A stretch of DNA of 39,546 nt. Source: an uncultured Mycoplasmatota bacterium. GTDB taxonomy: Bacteria > Bacillota_I > Bacilli_A > RF39 > UBA660. Made by a program: the position numbers and the translations under genes. The number at the start of each line of letters is the position of its first letter. Position 1 is the stretch's first letter. The stretch covers positions 1 to 39,546 of the forward strand of contig URWD01000007.1 in assembly GCA_900551525.1 (NCBI GenBank). The letters run 5' to 3'. The notes under the pieces are model-generated. The model was not told the DNA's origin. It ran no database searches and saw nothing but the letters and a program-made list of their open reading frames with translations. Shown one piece after another: positions 31,238 to 39,328 of this stretch.

Positions 31238-32090
31238 TTTTATCACCTAAATATTCTTTCACTTCTTCTATTGTTTTAGAAAAGTCTTCAAAATCAACAT
31301 TAAACCACTTAATACTCATTTTATTATTAAACCATGTATATTGTCTTTTGGCGTAATGTCTACTATTCTTCTTTATTAAATCAATCGCCTCTTCTATAGT
31401 AATATCTCCATCCAAATAGTTGATTATCTCCTTATAACCTATTGCCCTTTTAAGTATCATACTATTTGGATATTTTTTATATAACGTTTTAACTTCTTCA
31501 ATTAATCCATTATCTACCATTACATCTACTCTATTATCTATAATTTCATATAATTTGTCTCTTTCTGTGGTAAGACCTATAAATATACTATCTTCATAAA
31601 GTAAAATTGGTTCTATTTTTTCTTCATTACTTCTTTTTAAAAATCTTTCAAGTCTTACTCTGTTATTTCTATCTATGCTACAGTTTTTATCTTTTTTTAA
31701 TGCTAAGTCATATAATTTTTCTAAAGAGTATGTACTATAATCTGTGTCATTTTCATCTTCATAAAATCTATAGTCATAAGCACCAGCTGTTGCATATAAT
31801 CCAGTTCCACCTACAATAATAAGATTTTTATCTTTATACTTTGCAAATAAGTCTCTCAGATCTTTTTGATAATCTTTAACATTATATTCTTCATCTGGAT
31901 TTTTTATATCAAAAAGAAAATGTTTAATACCTTCTTTTTCATCTTCAGTTACTTTTGCACTACCCACATTAAGCTCTTTGTATACTTGCACAGCATCACA
32001 ATTAATTATATAAGCATCTAAATATTTAGCTAAAGCTATACTTAATTTGGTTTTTCCTACCCCAGTAGGTCCCGTTATAAATATTTTCAT
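31230..32090 (-). CDS. miaA: tRNA dimethylallyltransferase
   Basis: Adds the isopentenyl group to A37 of tRNAs reading U-starting codons. 286 residues, slightly short of the usual ~300-310. The P-loop is GPTGVGKTKLS (residues 7-17), followed by NCDAVQVYKELNVGSAK with the catalytic Asp and the substrate channel, IIVGGTGLYATA near 93-104, and the C-terminal RRYAKRQYTWF-like SRHYAKRQYTWFNN. It is part of a run with the glycosidase gene downstream. Confidence 0.96.
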   Translation of the reverse strand: MKIFITGPTGVGKTKLSIALAKYLDAYIINCDAVQVYKELNVGSAKVTEDEKEGIKHFLFDIKNPDEEYNVKDYQKDLRDLFAKYKDKNLIIVGGTGLYATAGAYDYRFYEDENDTDYSTYSLEKLYDLALKKDKNCSIDRNNRVRLERFLKRSNEEKIEPILLYEDSIFIGLTTERDKLYEIIDNRVDVMVDNGLIEEVKTLYKKYPNSMILKRAIGYKEIINYLDGDITIEEAIDLIKKNSRHYAKRQYTWFNNKMSIKWFNVDFEDFSKTIEEVKEYLGDKNE

Positions 32091-32149
32091 AAGACATCAC
32101 TTAATTATTTTATCAAAAATTTATGTAAAAGTCATCTAAAATTTATATT

Positions 32150-33040
32150 TTATTTTATCAAATTATACTCTCGTATGTGTATTCTTTCATCACTACAATA
32201 TTCCATGATAAATTTATTATCTTTTTTACAAAGAATAATACCTATTGTTTTATCTTGAGTCGGCTTGCTTAAGTTTTTATCAATATAATTCATATAAACT
32301 TCTATTTGGCCTATATGTTCCTTTTTTAATTCAGTTACTTTTAGTTCTACAACTACAAAACAGTTAAATTCGTAGTTATATAAGAGTAAATCAATATAGT
32401 TATAGTTATTACCTATTTTAATTTTATATTCATTTGATATAAAACAAAATGAATTACCTAGTTCTTTTAAAAATGCTGGTATGTCTTCAAGAATAAGCTT
32501 CTGCAATACTTTCTCAGACAAAGTCTCATGATTGAAATGATTACTAATTATTATCGGATTTTTTATAGTATCTTGAACTTCTAGTTTTTCTTTCTTAATT
32601 AATTTTAATTTGGTATTTTTATCTAATCTTTCATATTCTTTGTTTTTAATATGTTCGCGAAGTTGTCTAACAGATAAATTTTGTTTTTCACAAATTGTAA
32701 TATAATAATTAATTTCATTTATATTTTCAAACCAAATTAATTCACAATAAATACTCCATGACAAAATGGCAGACAGTGTCTGCCATTTTGTTGAAACACA
32801 ATAAAATTGTCTCATATTTCTTAAATTTCTTTGACTATATCCTTTACCAAATTCTTTTGTTAACTTTTCTGAATATTCCTTAATGATTCCCTCTCCATAA
32901 TGTTTGCCTGCATCACTTAATAGTCTACCTACATTATAATAAGTTGTTAAGTCACTTTTATTTTTTGAATATTCCTTCACCTTCTTAGTTATTTCATTAT
33001 TTAATATTTGTGTTTTTATTTCATTATAATAATTCATCAT
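32150..33040 (-). CDS. YhcG/DUF1016-family PDDEXK nuclease, C-terminally short
   Basis: 296 residues. The N-terminal helical DUF1016 domain (YYNVGRLLSDAGKHYGEGIIKEYSEKL.. as separate conserved blocks, then GYSQRNLRNMRQFY and ILSWSIYCELI) is followed by a PDDEXK nuclease domain: YIDLLLYNYEFNCFVVVELK near 218-238, carrying the D...ExK signature, and QIEVYMNYID. Family members are found in accessory and restriction-modification-linked regions. Usual length is ~330-360 residues; here the end after SDERIHIREYNL is abrupt, so the tail is missing. The ATG at 33040 follows GGGAGG. A perfect 31-bp palindrome lies inside the gene (32761-32791). It follows comEC by about 20 bases. Confidence 0.87.
   Translation of the reverse strand: MMNYYNEIKTQILNNEITKKVKEYSKNKSDLTTYYNVGRLLSDAGKHYGEGIIKEYSEKLTKEFGKGYSQRNLRNMRQFYCVSTKWQTLSAILSWSIYCELIWFENINEINYYITICEKQNLSVRQLREHIKNKEYERLDKNTKLKLIKKEKLEVQDTIKNPIIISNHFNHETLSEKVLQKLILEDIPAFLKELGNSFCFISNEYKIKIGNNYNYIDLLLYNYEFNCFVVVELKVTELKKEHIGQIEVYMNYIDKNLSKPTQDKTIGIILCKKDNKFIMEYCSDERIHIREYNLIK
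32761..32791. repeat. Perfect 15-bp-arm palindrome inside the YhcG-type gene
   Basis: ACAAAATGGCAGACA (32761-32775), one central base, then its exact complement (32777-32791). It encodes the conserved KWQTLSA region of the protein. In RNA it could fold as a strong hairpin within the mRNA. Confidence 0.85.
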
Positions 33041-33059
33041 ATCTATCCTCCCTGTTTTT

Positions 33060-35105
33060 TTAATTTAATGTATAATTTATTTTTATTTTATTTCTATTTA
33101 TCTTTATACCAATTGTACCTTTTAAATCCGTTCTTAAAATTTTACTATTTTTTAAATTTTCCAATACTTCTTCATGGGGATGTCCATATTTATTGTTTCT
33201 TCCTACACTTATAACTGAATAGATTGGTTTTAAAGTATTAATAAAATTTTCACTAGTGCTATATTTACTCCCATGATGGCCAATTTTTAAAAAGTCAACG
33301 TTTGTAATTTTATATTTTTCTAATAAATTTTCTTCAACTTTAATTGATGCATCACCCATAAATAAGAATTTATAACCTAAAAATGTTATATAGTTAACAA
33401 TACTATTATCATTTTCATTATCGTACATATCATTATTTAAATTTACTACATTAAAATATTTAAGATTATATTTTTTTGTAATATTAATTTTAGAAGAAAT
33501 AATTTCTTTCTCTAAATAGTTAGTGTCACCACTATTTAATACAACATTTTTAACATTTATATTTTCTATAATATTTAAACTTTCTTTCGCGTGATCAGCA
33601 TCACCATGCGTAATAATCATATATGAAAAGCTAGTTATCCCTTTGCTTTTTAAAAATTTAATGGTGTTGTCACTTAAGTGATAAATTTTCTTTTTCTTTT
33701 TCCAATCATCTATTTTATATTCTACTTTACCACCAGTATCGATCATAATAGTTTCTTTATTATGGGGAGATAAAAGAATACTAGAATCGCCTTGACCAAC
33801 ATCTAAATAGTAAACATAGTAGTTAAAATCTAGTAAAGGTAATAATTTACAAATAACAACAATTAATGGTAAAAAATATATGTTTTTCTTTTTCTTGGTT
33901 AACAAAATTAAATAAAATAAAGCAACAAAAATTATTGGCATTTTGGGAATATTTATTAACAAACTAAATTTTCCAAAAAATATATTTAAATCATTAGTTA
34001 TTGTTATAAAAAAACTTAAAATCGGATTTAGAAACGGAATGATAAACGAAATCAGAGTAAATGGATATAGAAATAAACTTACCCAAGGAACAAAAATAAT
34101 ATTAATTAGAATTGATAATAAATTTATTTCAAAGTTTACTAAAGCTGTAACTGGTAAACTAAACAAAAACGTTATAATACTTAATTTCAATAATTTTATA
34201 AAGTAATTACCTTTTATATAATTGTTGTAATAAATAATGCCAAAACAAACAACAAAAGAATATATAAAACCTAGATCATAAATCATAAATGGATCAATAA
34301 ACAAAATAATATAAGCACTTAAAATAAGTATATGCATATTTGAATATCTAAGGTTCTTTAATTTATTTATTTTTTTCAATATATAAAATAAAATAGCACG
34401 CATTATTGATGCGGTTATTCCTGTTAAAAATAAATATAGTAATAAAAATGATGATATTACAACAAATTCTTTTTTCTCACTTTTTATAATTTTTGAAATT
34501 AATAAAACTAACATATTAATATGCATTCCTGATATAGCTAATAAATGACTTATACCATTTTTTTGGTAAGCATTATAAATATCACTTGATAGTAGTGCTT
34601 TATCACCAAGTATAAAGGCTAAATAATAATCGCTATTTTCACTATTGTATATTTTTTTAAATAAGTTATCTTTTAGTTTGTAGATTAAATTATTACTACC
34701 AATTATTTTATATTCAGAAATATCGAAAATATAATATATTTTTTTGTTATATAAATATCTTTTGTAATTAAAAGTGTTTGGCACTGTATTATCGAGAGGT
34801 TCACTGAAAGAGCCTCTTAAATATACTTTGCTTCCAAGATGAACCTTATTAAATATGTTATTTTTTTCTTCTTCAGTTTGAATATAATAATTTGCTATTA
34901 TGTTTTCCTTAGCTTTGAGATTTATTGTAAGTTTATTTCCATCAAGTTTCATACTTGTAATTATACCAGTTACCTGTTTCTCATTTATATCGTTTTTGGA
35001 AGAATATTTTATTATTTTTGTAAAAAATAATATATAAATAAATATAAATATACCTAAAAATACTAAAAGTTTATTAAATTGTAATATTTGCTTTAAATTT
35101 TTCAT
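33060..35105 (-). CDS. comEC: DNA uptake channel ComEC/Rec2
   Basis: Polytopic membrane protein that carries single-stranded DNA across the membrane in transformation. About 681 residues. Order: N-terminal hydrophobic helices, an OB-like DUF4131 domain (TGIITSMKLDGNKLTINLKA), the competence domain with HLLAISGMHINML near residue 190 and many transmembrane helices to ~430. A C-terminal metallo-beta-lactamase-type domain follows (YLDVGQGDSSILL, the metal ligands THGDADH, and KIGHHGSKYS). I prefer the ATG at 35105 (AAGG 6 bases upstream) over a TTG at 35120. The start overlaps comEA by about 30 bases. Confidence 0.94.
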   Translation of the reverse strand: MKNLKQILQFNKLLVFLGIFIFIYILFFTKIIKYSSKNDINEKQVTGIITSMKLDGNKLTINLKAKENIIANYYIQTEEEKNNIFNKVHLGSKVYLRGSFSEPLDNTVPNTFNYKRYLYNKKIYYIFDISEYKIIGSNNLIYKLKDNLFKKIYNSENSDYYLAFILGDKALLSSDIYNAYQKNGISHLLAISGMHINMLVLLISKIIKSEKKEFVVISSFLLLYLFLTGITASIMRAILFYILKKINKLKNLRYSNMHILILSAYIILFIDPFMIYDLGFIYSFVVCFGIIYYNNYIKGNYFIKLLKLSIITFLFSLPVTALVNFEINLLSILINIIFVPWVSLFLYPFTLISFIIPFLNPILSFFITITNDLNIFFGKFSLLINIPKMPIIFVALFYLILLTKKKKNIYFLPLIVVICKLLPLLDFNYYVYYLDVGQGDSSILLSPHNKETIMIDTGGKVEYKIDDWKKKKKIYHLSDNTIKFLKSKGITSFSYMIITHGDADHAKESLNIIENINVKNVVLNSGDTNYLEKEIISSKINITKKYNLKYFNVVNLNNDMYDNENDNSIVNYITFLGYKFLFMGDASIKVEENLLEKYKITNVDFLKIGHHGSKYSTSENFINTLKPIYSVISVGRNNKYGHPHEEVLENLKNSKILRTDLKGTIGIKINRNKIKINYTLN

Positions 35106-35856
35106 AAGTTGCCTTACCAATACCTTTAACTTTCATTATTTCATCAATAGATTTAAAACCTCCATTAGCTTCACGATAATCAATAATCTTTTGGGCTTTA
35201 GCCTCACCTATACCAGTAAGAGTTGAAAGTTCTTTGATGCCTGCAGTATTAATATTTACCAAATTATTTACTAAAGTATTTTTATTATCGGCACTATTAT
35301 TGTCATTTGATTTAATTTCATCAACTACTTTACTTTCTGATTTTTCAATTACACTTTCATTATTTTTTAGAGAGTTATCAATATTATATTCAGGTACTAT
35401 ATTTTCCCTATCAGTTTTGTTAGAAACTGAAGTGTTTTTGTTCGTACTTGAACTTTTATTTACACTATTTGTTTTATTTGCACCACTAACTTCTTTCTTT
35501 ATCTTATCTTTATCATAAACAACCAAAACCATTTCATCCTTAAGTTTCATACTTAAATTAATATTGTCATAATAAGCTTTATCACTAAAACCTCCGGATG
35601 CATCAATTAAATCTTGAATCCTACTTCCTTCATCAAGTTCATAAACTCCAGGTGATATAACTTCTCCTTTCACTTCTGCTTTAATCTTAACATTTTGATT
35701 TTTTTCATAAGTAGTTTCATCAACTAATAAGTCATTATTCTCATTTTCAATGTATGAATTATTTCTAAGATTTATAAATGCATATGTTCCTCCACCAATT
35801 ATCAATAAAAGTATTGCTATACCAATTATTATTTCTTTTTTATTAAATATTTTCAA
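35074..35856 (-). CDS. comEA: Competence DNA receptor ComEA
   Basis: Membrane-anchored double-stranded-DNA receptor for transformation. 260 residues: N-terminal anchor (IIIGIAILLLIIGGGTYAFI, residues 9-28), an SLBB domain (VKGEVISPGVYELDEGSRIQ region, about 60-115), a long Ser/Asn/Lys-rich linker. Two helix-hairpin-helix motifs close the protein (NINTAGIKELSTLTGIGEAK and FKSIDEIMKVKGIGKATYEK). The start codon appears to be TTG at 35856, directly after AAGGAGG; no in-frame ATG is as well placed. It overlaps comEC, so both are co-translated. Confidence 0.94.
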   Translation of the reverse strand: MKIFNKKEIIIGIAILLLIIGGGTYAFINLRNNSYIENENNDLLVDETTYEKNQNVKIKAEVKGEVISPGVYELDEGSRIQDLIDASGGFSDKAYYDNINLSMKLKDEMVLVVYDKDKIKKEVSGANKTNSVNKSSSTNKNTSVSNKTDRENIVPEYNIDNSLKNNESVIEKSESKVVDEIKSNDNNSADNKNTLVNNLVNINTAGIKELSTLTGIGEAKAQKIIDYREANGGFKSIDEIMKVKGIGKATYEKFKANITI

Positions 35857-35964
35857 ATTTCCTCCTTCTAAGTATCCTAATTTATCCTCTCATATTATAT
35901 ATTTCCTAAGTCATATAAAATTTTCCCACTTTTTATAAAAATTTTTTCAAAAAAATTGTAGGCA

Positions 35965-35991
35965 TTTAAAAAAGCCCATAAATTGGGCTTT
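35965..35991 (-). terminator. Intrinsic terminator of the ylbL gene
   Basis: On the minus strand AAAGCCCA (35991-35984), loop, TGGGCTTT (35978-35971) followed by a T run. It separates the ylbL unit from comEA. Confidence 0.9.
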
Positions 35992-36027
35992 CTAAGTGTG
36001 TCAAACTGCTGTACACATTTACACAAA

Positions 36028-37035
36028 TTAACTATTTAAAAGATAATCTACAGCTTCATCAAAAGTTTTTACACTTTTTAAAATTAATTTCAAATTAAAT
36101 TCATTTTTTACTTTTAATGCTTCTTCATAATTTTCTTCTGGACAAAGAAATATGTCAGCTTTCTTTTTTGCTGCCCCGAGCATTTTATATTTAACTCCAT
36201 CAATAGCACCAACAGTGCCATCTAAAGAAATTGTACCAGTACCAACAATTTTTCTTCCTTTTGTTAAATCATCTTTCACTATGTCATTGTAAATGGCTAA
36301 AGTGAGCATTAAACCTCCACTAGAGCCTGATTCACTAGCTTTAGTTTTAACTTTAATTTCAGGATTTGTATCATATTCATAAGTAGTTAAAAATCCTATA
36401 CCTATTTTCTTTTCTCCTTCACTTTCCATAATAATAGCATAGCAATCTTTTTCTTTATTATTTCTTTTTACAACAATATTTATTTTATCTCCAGTATTTT
36501 TACTATTAATAATACTTTTTAAATCATCAATAGTTTCAATTTGTTTACCATCAGCTTTCAAAAATTCATCTTGAAGTTTTACATCCGTTTTAGCAAAATC
36601 AGCAATAAATGTAACATTATTTATACTTTTAGTAATTTTTACCTCTTTACCCGCTTTATTATATGCTAATATAGTGGCATTATTAACAGATGAAGTCATA
36701 TATATTTTTTCTAGTTTTAATAGTTCATCAATAGATTCATCATTTATCGTTACATCTTCATTTTTTTTAAGATCCCAGTTAGGTATAACATAAGAAAGTA
36801 AAATGCTAGGAATTGTCCCTTTTCGCATTGAAACATAACTCATATTAAGGCTTCCTTTTTTGTCATATCCATTTTCAACATCTATTCTTTCATTTAAATT
36901 AACAAGCCCTCCCGGAGTATAAACCACATAAGGAAACTCAAATGTAAAAACAAATATTAAAATTGTTAAACAAATTAAAAATCTTATATTTTCTAAAATA
37001 AATAATTTAACTTTGTCATATATTTTATTAAACAA
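36028..37035 (-). CDS. YlbL/SepM-type membrane PDZ-Lon (S16) serine protease
   Basis: 335 residues: one N-terminal transmembrane helix (FLICLTILIFVFTFEFPYVV, about 19-38), then the YTPGG segment common to the family, a degenerate PDZ region (DEFLKADGKQIETIDDLKS near 160-180), and a C-terminal Lon-protease domain. The Ser-Lys dyad is visible: Ser in SGSSGGLMLTL near 239 and Lys in GVKYKMLGAAKK near 285. In other Firmicutes this family cleaves extracellular or membrane substrates in competence signalling (SepM) or DNA-damage checkpoint recovery (YlbL). Translation probably starts at a TTG (37035) preceded by AAAGGTGAT. It is divergent from ylbJ, its conserved neighbour in Bacillus. Confidence 0.87.
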   Translation of the reverse strand: MFNKIYDKVKLFILENIRFLICLTILIFVFTFEFPYVVYTPGGLVNLNERIDVENGYDKKGSLNMSYVSMRKGTIPSILLSYVIPNWDLKKNEDVTINDESIDELLKLEKIYMTSSVNNATILAYNKAGKEVKITKSINNVTFIADFAKTDVKLQDEFLKADGKQIETIDDLKSIINSKNTGDKINIVVKRNNKEKDCYAIIMESEGEKKIGIGFLTTYEYDTNPEIKVKTKASESGSSGGLMLTLAIYNDIVKDDLTKGRKIVGTGTISLDGTVGAIDGVKYKMLGAAKKKADIFLCPEENYEEALKVKNEFNLKLILKSVKTFDEAVDYLLNS

Positions 37036-37053
37036 ATTGCATCACCTTTATTA

Positions 37054-37082
37054 ATTATAGCAAAAAAGGAAGAGAATATGAA
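37054..37082 (-). promoter_or_regulatory. Probable promoter of the ylbL-like gene
   Basis: On the minus strand TATAAT (37059-37054) with TTCATA 17 bases upstream (37082-37077). The -10 is perfect, the -35 weak, and it overlaps the start of the divergent gene. Confidence 0.45.
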
Positions 37083-37914
37083 ACGAAAAATTACTATTTT
37101 ACTTATTATGACATTTATTATACTTATTTTTAAAAATTATGAAATTGTTTTAAAAAGCACTTTGGATGCTACAACAATATGGCTTAATAAGGTTTTTCCA
37201 TATCTTTTTATAATGATTATTATTCAAGATTTATTAATAAATTTGAATTTTTCTTCTTTTTTTAAAAATACTGCTATTTACATTTTTATTATGTCACTTT
37301 TAAGTGGAACCCCTTCTGGAACATATATTATTTCTAAATTAAAAGAGCAAAATATAATTACAAAAGAATATGCTAATACTTGTTTGATTTTTACATTTTT
37401 TGCAAACCCATTATTTTTATATTCTATATTAAATTCTATATTTTTAAGTAAATTAACAACTATTAGATTAATGTTAATTTTGTATTTAACAAATTTAATT
37501 TTATATTTTATTTATAAAAAAGATTTACCATCAAATGGTAAATCTATAAATACTAATGAAATTAATTTATCTTCATCAATTAAAACTAGTATAAATACCA
37601 CTATTACTGTTCTTGGAGTTATAACATTTTACCTTATATTATCAAATATTATAATTACTGAATTTAATATTATTTATCCATTTAATATTTTCTTTAAAGG
37701 ATTTTTAGAAATGACTCAAGGGTTGGCATCACTAATTAATTCTAGCATTAAATTTAAAGAAGTTATAGCAATGATATTTATATCTTTTGGCGGTTTTTCT
37801 ATTCATACTCAAGTTTCATGTATATTAAATGAAGCTAATTTATCATACAAATACTTTTTTAAAGGTAGGATAATACAAACTGCTTTAGTGGTTTTCTTAA
37901 CAATCATAACCTAA
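37078..37914 (+). CDS. YlbJ-like sporulation-associated integral membrane protein
   Basis: 278 residues with about eight hydrophobic segments of the nucleoside-recognition/Gate type. Family-like features are WLNKVFPYLFIMIIIQDLL near residue 35, SGTPSGTYIISKL near 76 and FTFFANPLFLYSIL near 104, plus SFGGFSIHTQVSCIL near 240. In sporulating Bacilli YlbJ is needed for spore maturation. It is shorter than B. subtilis YlbJ (~400), matching the compact versions in other Firmicutes. RBS AAGGAAGAG. Divergent from the YlbL-like gene, and its last 18 bases overlap the convergent pilin gene. Confidence 0.8.
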   Translation: MKRKITILLIMTFIILIFKNYEIVLKSTLDATTIWLNKVFPYLFIMIIIQDLLINLNFSSFFKNTAIYIFIMSLLSGTPSGTYIISKLKEQNIITKEYANTCLIFTFFANPLFLYSILNSIFLSKLTTIRLMLILYLTNLILYFIYKKDLPSNGKSINTNEINLSSSIKTSINTTITVLGVITFYLILSNIIITEFNIIYPFNIFFKGFLEMTQGLASLINSSIKFKEVIAMIFISFGGFSIHTQVSCILNEANLSYKYFFKGRIIQTALVVFLTIIT

Positions 37915-38472
37915 GCAAGTAATATTTTTGTTAAAATCTTGTGATTTTCCAATATAACTTATTAAAATATCATCTAATAAGTTGTTATTTCCAAATTTAT
38001 TTTTATCATTTGTGGTATGTACTTCAATATCTATTTGTAATGTATATATTCTTTTATTTACTTCGTTTATTTTATCATCGCTATAGTCTACATTTGCTTT
38101 TTTGGTATATATTTTTCCTCCATCTATCATCCAACTTCTGGTGCTATTACTAGAATTTTTATAAGTAAATTTATTTTCAGTTGCATCTATACTACTAGTT
38201 TTATTATTTTTAAAAGTAAATTTTATTTTTAGATTATCACTAGTAGAACCTGTACTATCAATGTTCGTTATAGTATTGCTATTTAAATCGTTTTCTATCA
38301 TTCTTAATATTTCTGCTCTATTAATTTGATTGTCTTTAGCATATACATTATTTGTTTCCGTATTATTTAAATCAACTAAAAGTCTCATTAAAAAGACTAA
38401 AATAATAGATATTAATGCAATACTTATTACAAGTTCTAAAAGTGTACTTCCTCTTTTATTTATTTTTTTCAT
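37897..38472 (-). CDS. Prepilin-like minor pilin (type IV pilus/competence)
   Basis: 191 residues. The N-terminus MKKINKRGSTLLELVISIAL carries a class III prepilin signal: cleavage after Gly8, Ser at +1, Glu at +5, then a hydrophobic helix. The soluble part is Asn/Ser/Lys-rich, with two cysteines at the end (ITCLGYDC). It resembles minor pseudopilins of the GspJ/ComGF-like class by position and length, but the match is only to the N-terminal signal. It is 3 bases downstream of the gene at 38476-39318. Confidence 0.8.
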   Translation of the reverse strand: MKKINKRGSTLLELVISIALISIILVFLMRLLVDLNNTETNNVYAKDNQINRAEILRMIENDLNSNTITNIDSTGSTSDNLKIKFTFKNNKTSSIDATENKFTYKNSSNSTRSWMIDGGKIYTKKANVDYSDDKINEVNKRIYTLQIDIEVHTTNDKNKFGNNNLLDDILISYIGKSQDFNKNITCLGYDC

Positions 38473-38475
38473 AAA

Positions 38476-39318
38476 CTACCCCACTATATACGGATCACTA
38501 TTTGTGCCAGTTCCACTAATATATTTTACACTGCCACTTAAATAAAATGTTGGCTTAATATTTTTTAAATTTTTTACATTATCAGAATCAATTGTTCCAT
38601 CACTTTTCAGATAATAATTATCTATTAAATTACTATTTTGCCTACTTATAAACCACATATTACTTGTAAATAACCAATTATTTTGATTTTGTACTGTTTG
38701 ATTATATATTTTTTCATCACCTGCATATATATAATCACTTATATATGGTAGTCCTATTTTTTGAATAATTGTGGCACCATTATTTTTATTTTCACCAATT
38801 TCATATTTTATAATTTCTGCACCTGTTTTAGTTTTATATGATGCATCTAAACCACCAATATACCATGTACTGGTTTCTATTAATGTAGCATTATCACCAA
38901 GACTTTTTATAAATTCATTATTTAAATAAGAACTTACTGATGATCCACTATAATTATTTGAATTTTCACTATCAAAAGCTATACTTGTAATACTGTCATT
39001 TTTTATTAGTTTCACTTTGCCATCAATTACTCCGATTATTCGATATATTTCATTATTAAATTTAACATAATTATTTGGATTATTTCCATTAAAACGATAT
39101 GAGTCATTTATCTTTAGAATGCCTAAATCATCATATCTATTAATAAGATAATTGGAAAAATTAGTATCACTTATGTCATTTTTAATTGTTTTCTTCATAT
39201 TATTTAAAAGATTTCTATTCGTAACTAAGTTTACTATTATAAACATCATTAAAGTTAAGAATACTAAGAAAAATGAATAAATAACTGTTACAGATATAAA
39301 ACCTTTGCTATTTTTCAT
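38476..39318 (-). CDS. Pilin-like surface protein with the same C-terminal domain as the gene at 10832-12394
   Basis: 280 residues. A short basic N-terminus and one hydrophobic helix (KGFISVTVIYSFFLVFLTLM) look like a pilin stem, but the Glu expected at +5 is missing, as in tip pseudopilins such as GspK. The extracellular part aligns with the surface protein at 10832-12394: SYRFNGNNPNNYVKF, YRIIGVIDGKVKLIKND, GLPYISDYIYAGDE, then MWFISRQNS and IKPTFYLSGSVKYISGTGT ending in SDPYIVG. Unlike that gene it is uniformly AT-rich to the end, with no sign of hypermutation. Its start follows GGAGG immediately after the preceding gene, so it sits inside a pilin operon. Confidence 0.75.
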   Translation of the reverse strand: MKNSKGFISVTVIYSFFLVFLTLMMFIIVNLVTNRNLLNNMKKTIKNDISDTNFSNYLINRYDDLGILKINDSYRFNGNNPNNYVKFNNEIYRIIGVIDGKVKLIKNDSITSIAFDSENSNNYSGSSVSSYLNNEFIKSLGDNATLIETSTWYIGGLDASYKTKTGAEIIKYEIGENKNNGATIIQKIGLPYISDYIYAGDEKIYNQTVQNQNNWLFTSNMWFISRQNSNLIDNYYLKSDGTIDSDNVKNLKNIKPTFYLSGSVKYISGTGTNSDPYIVG

Positions 39319-39328
39319 AATTGCCTCC

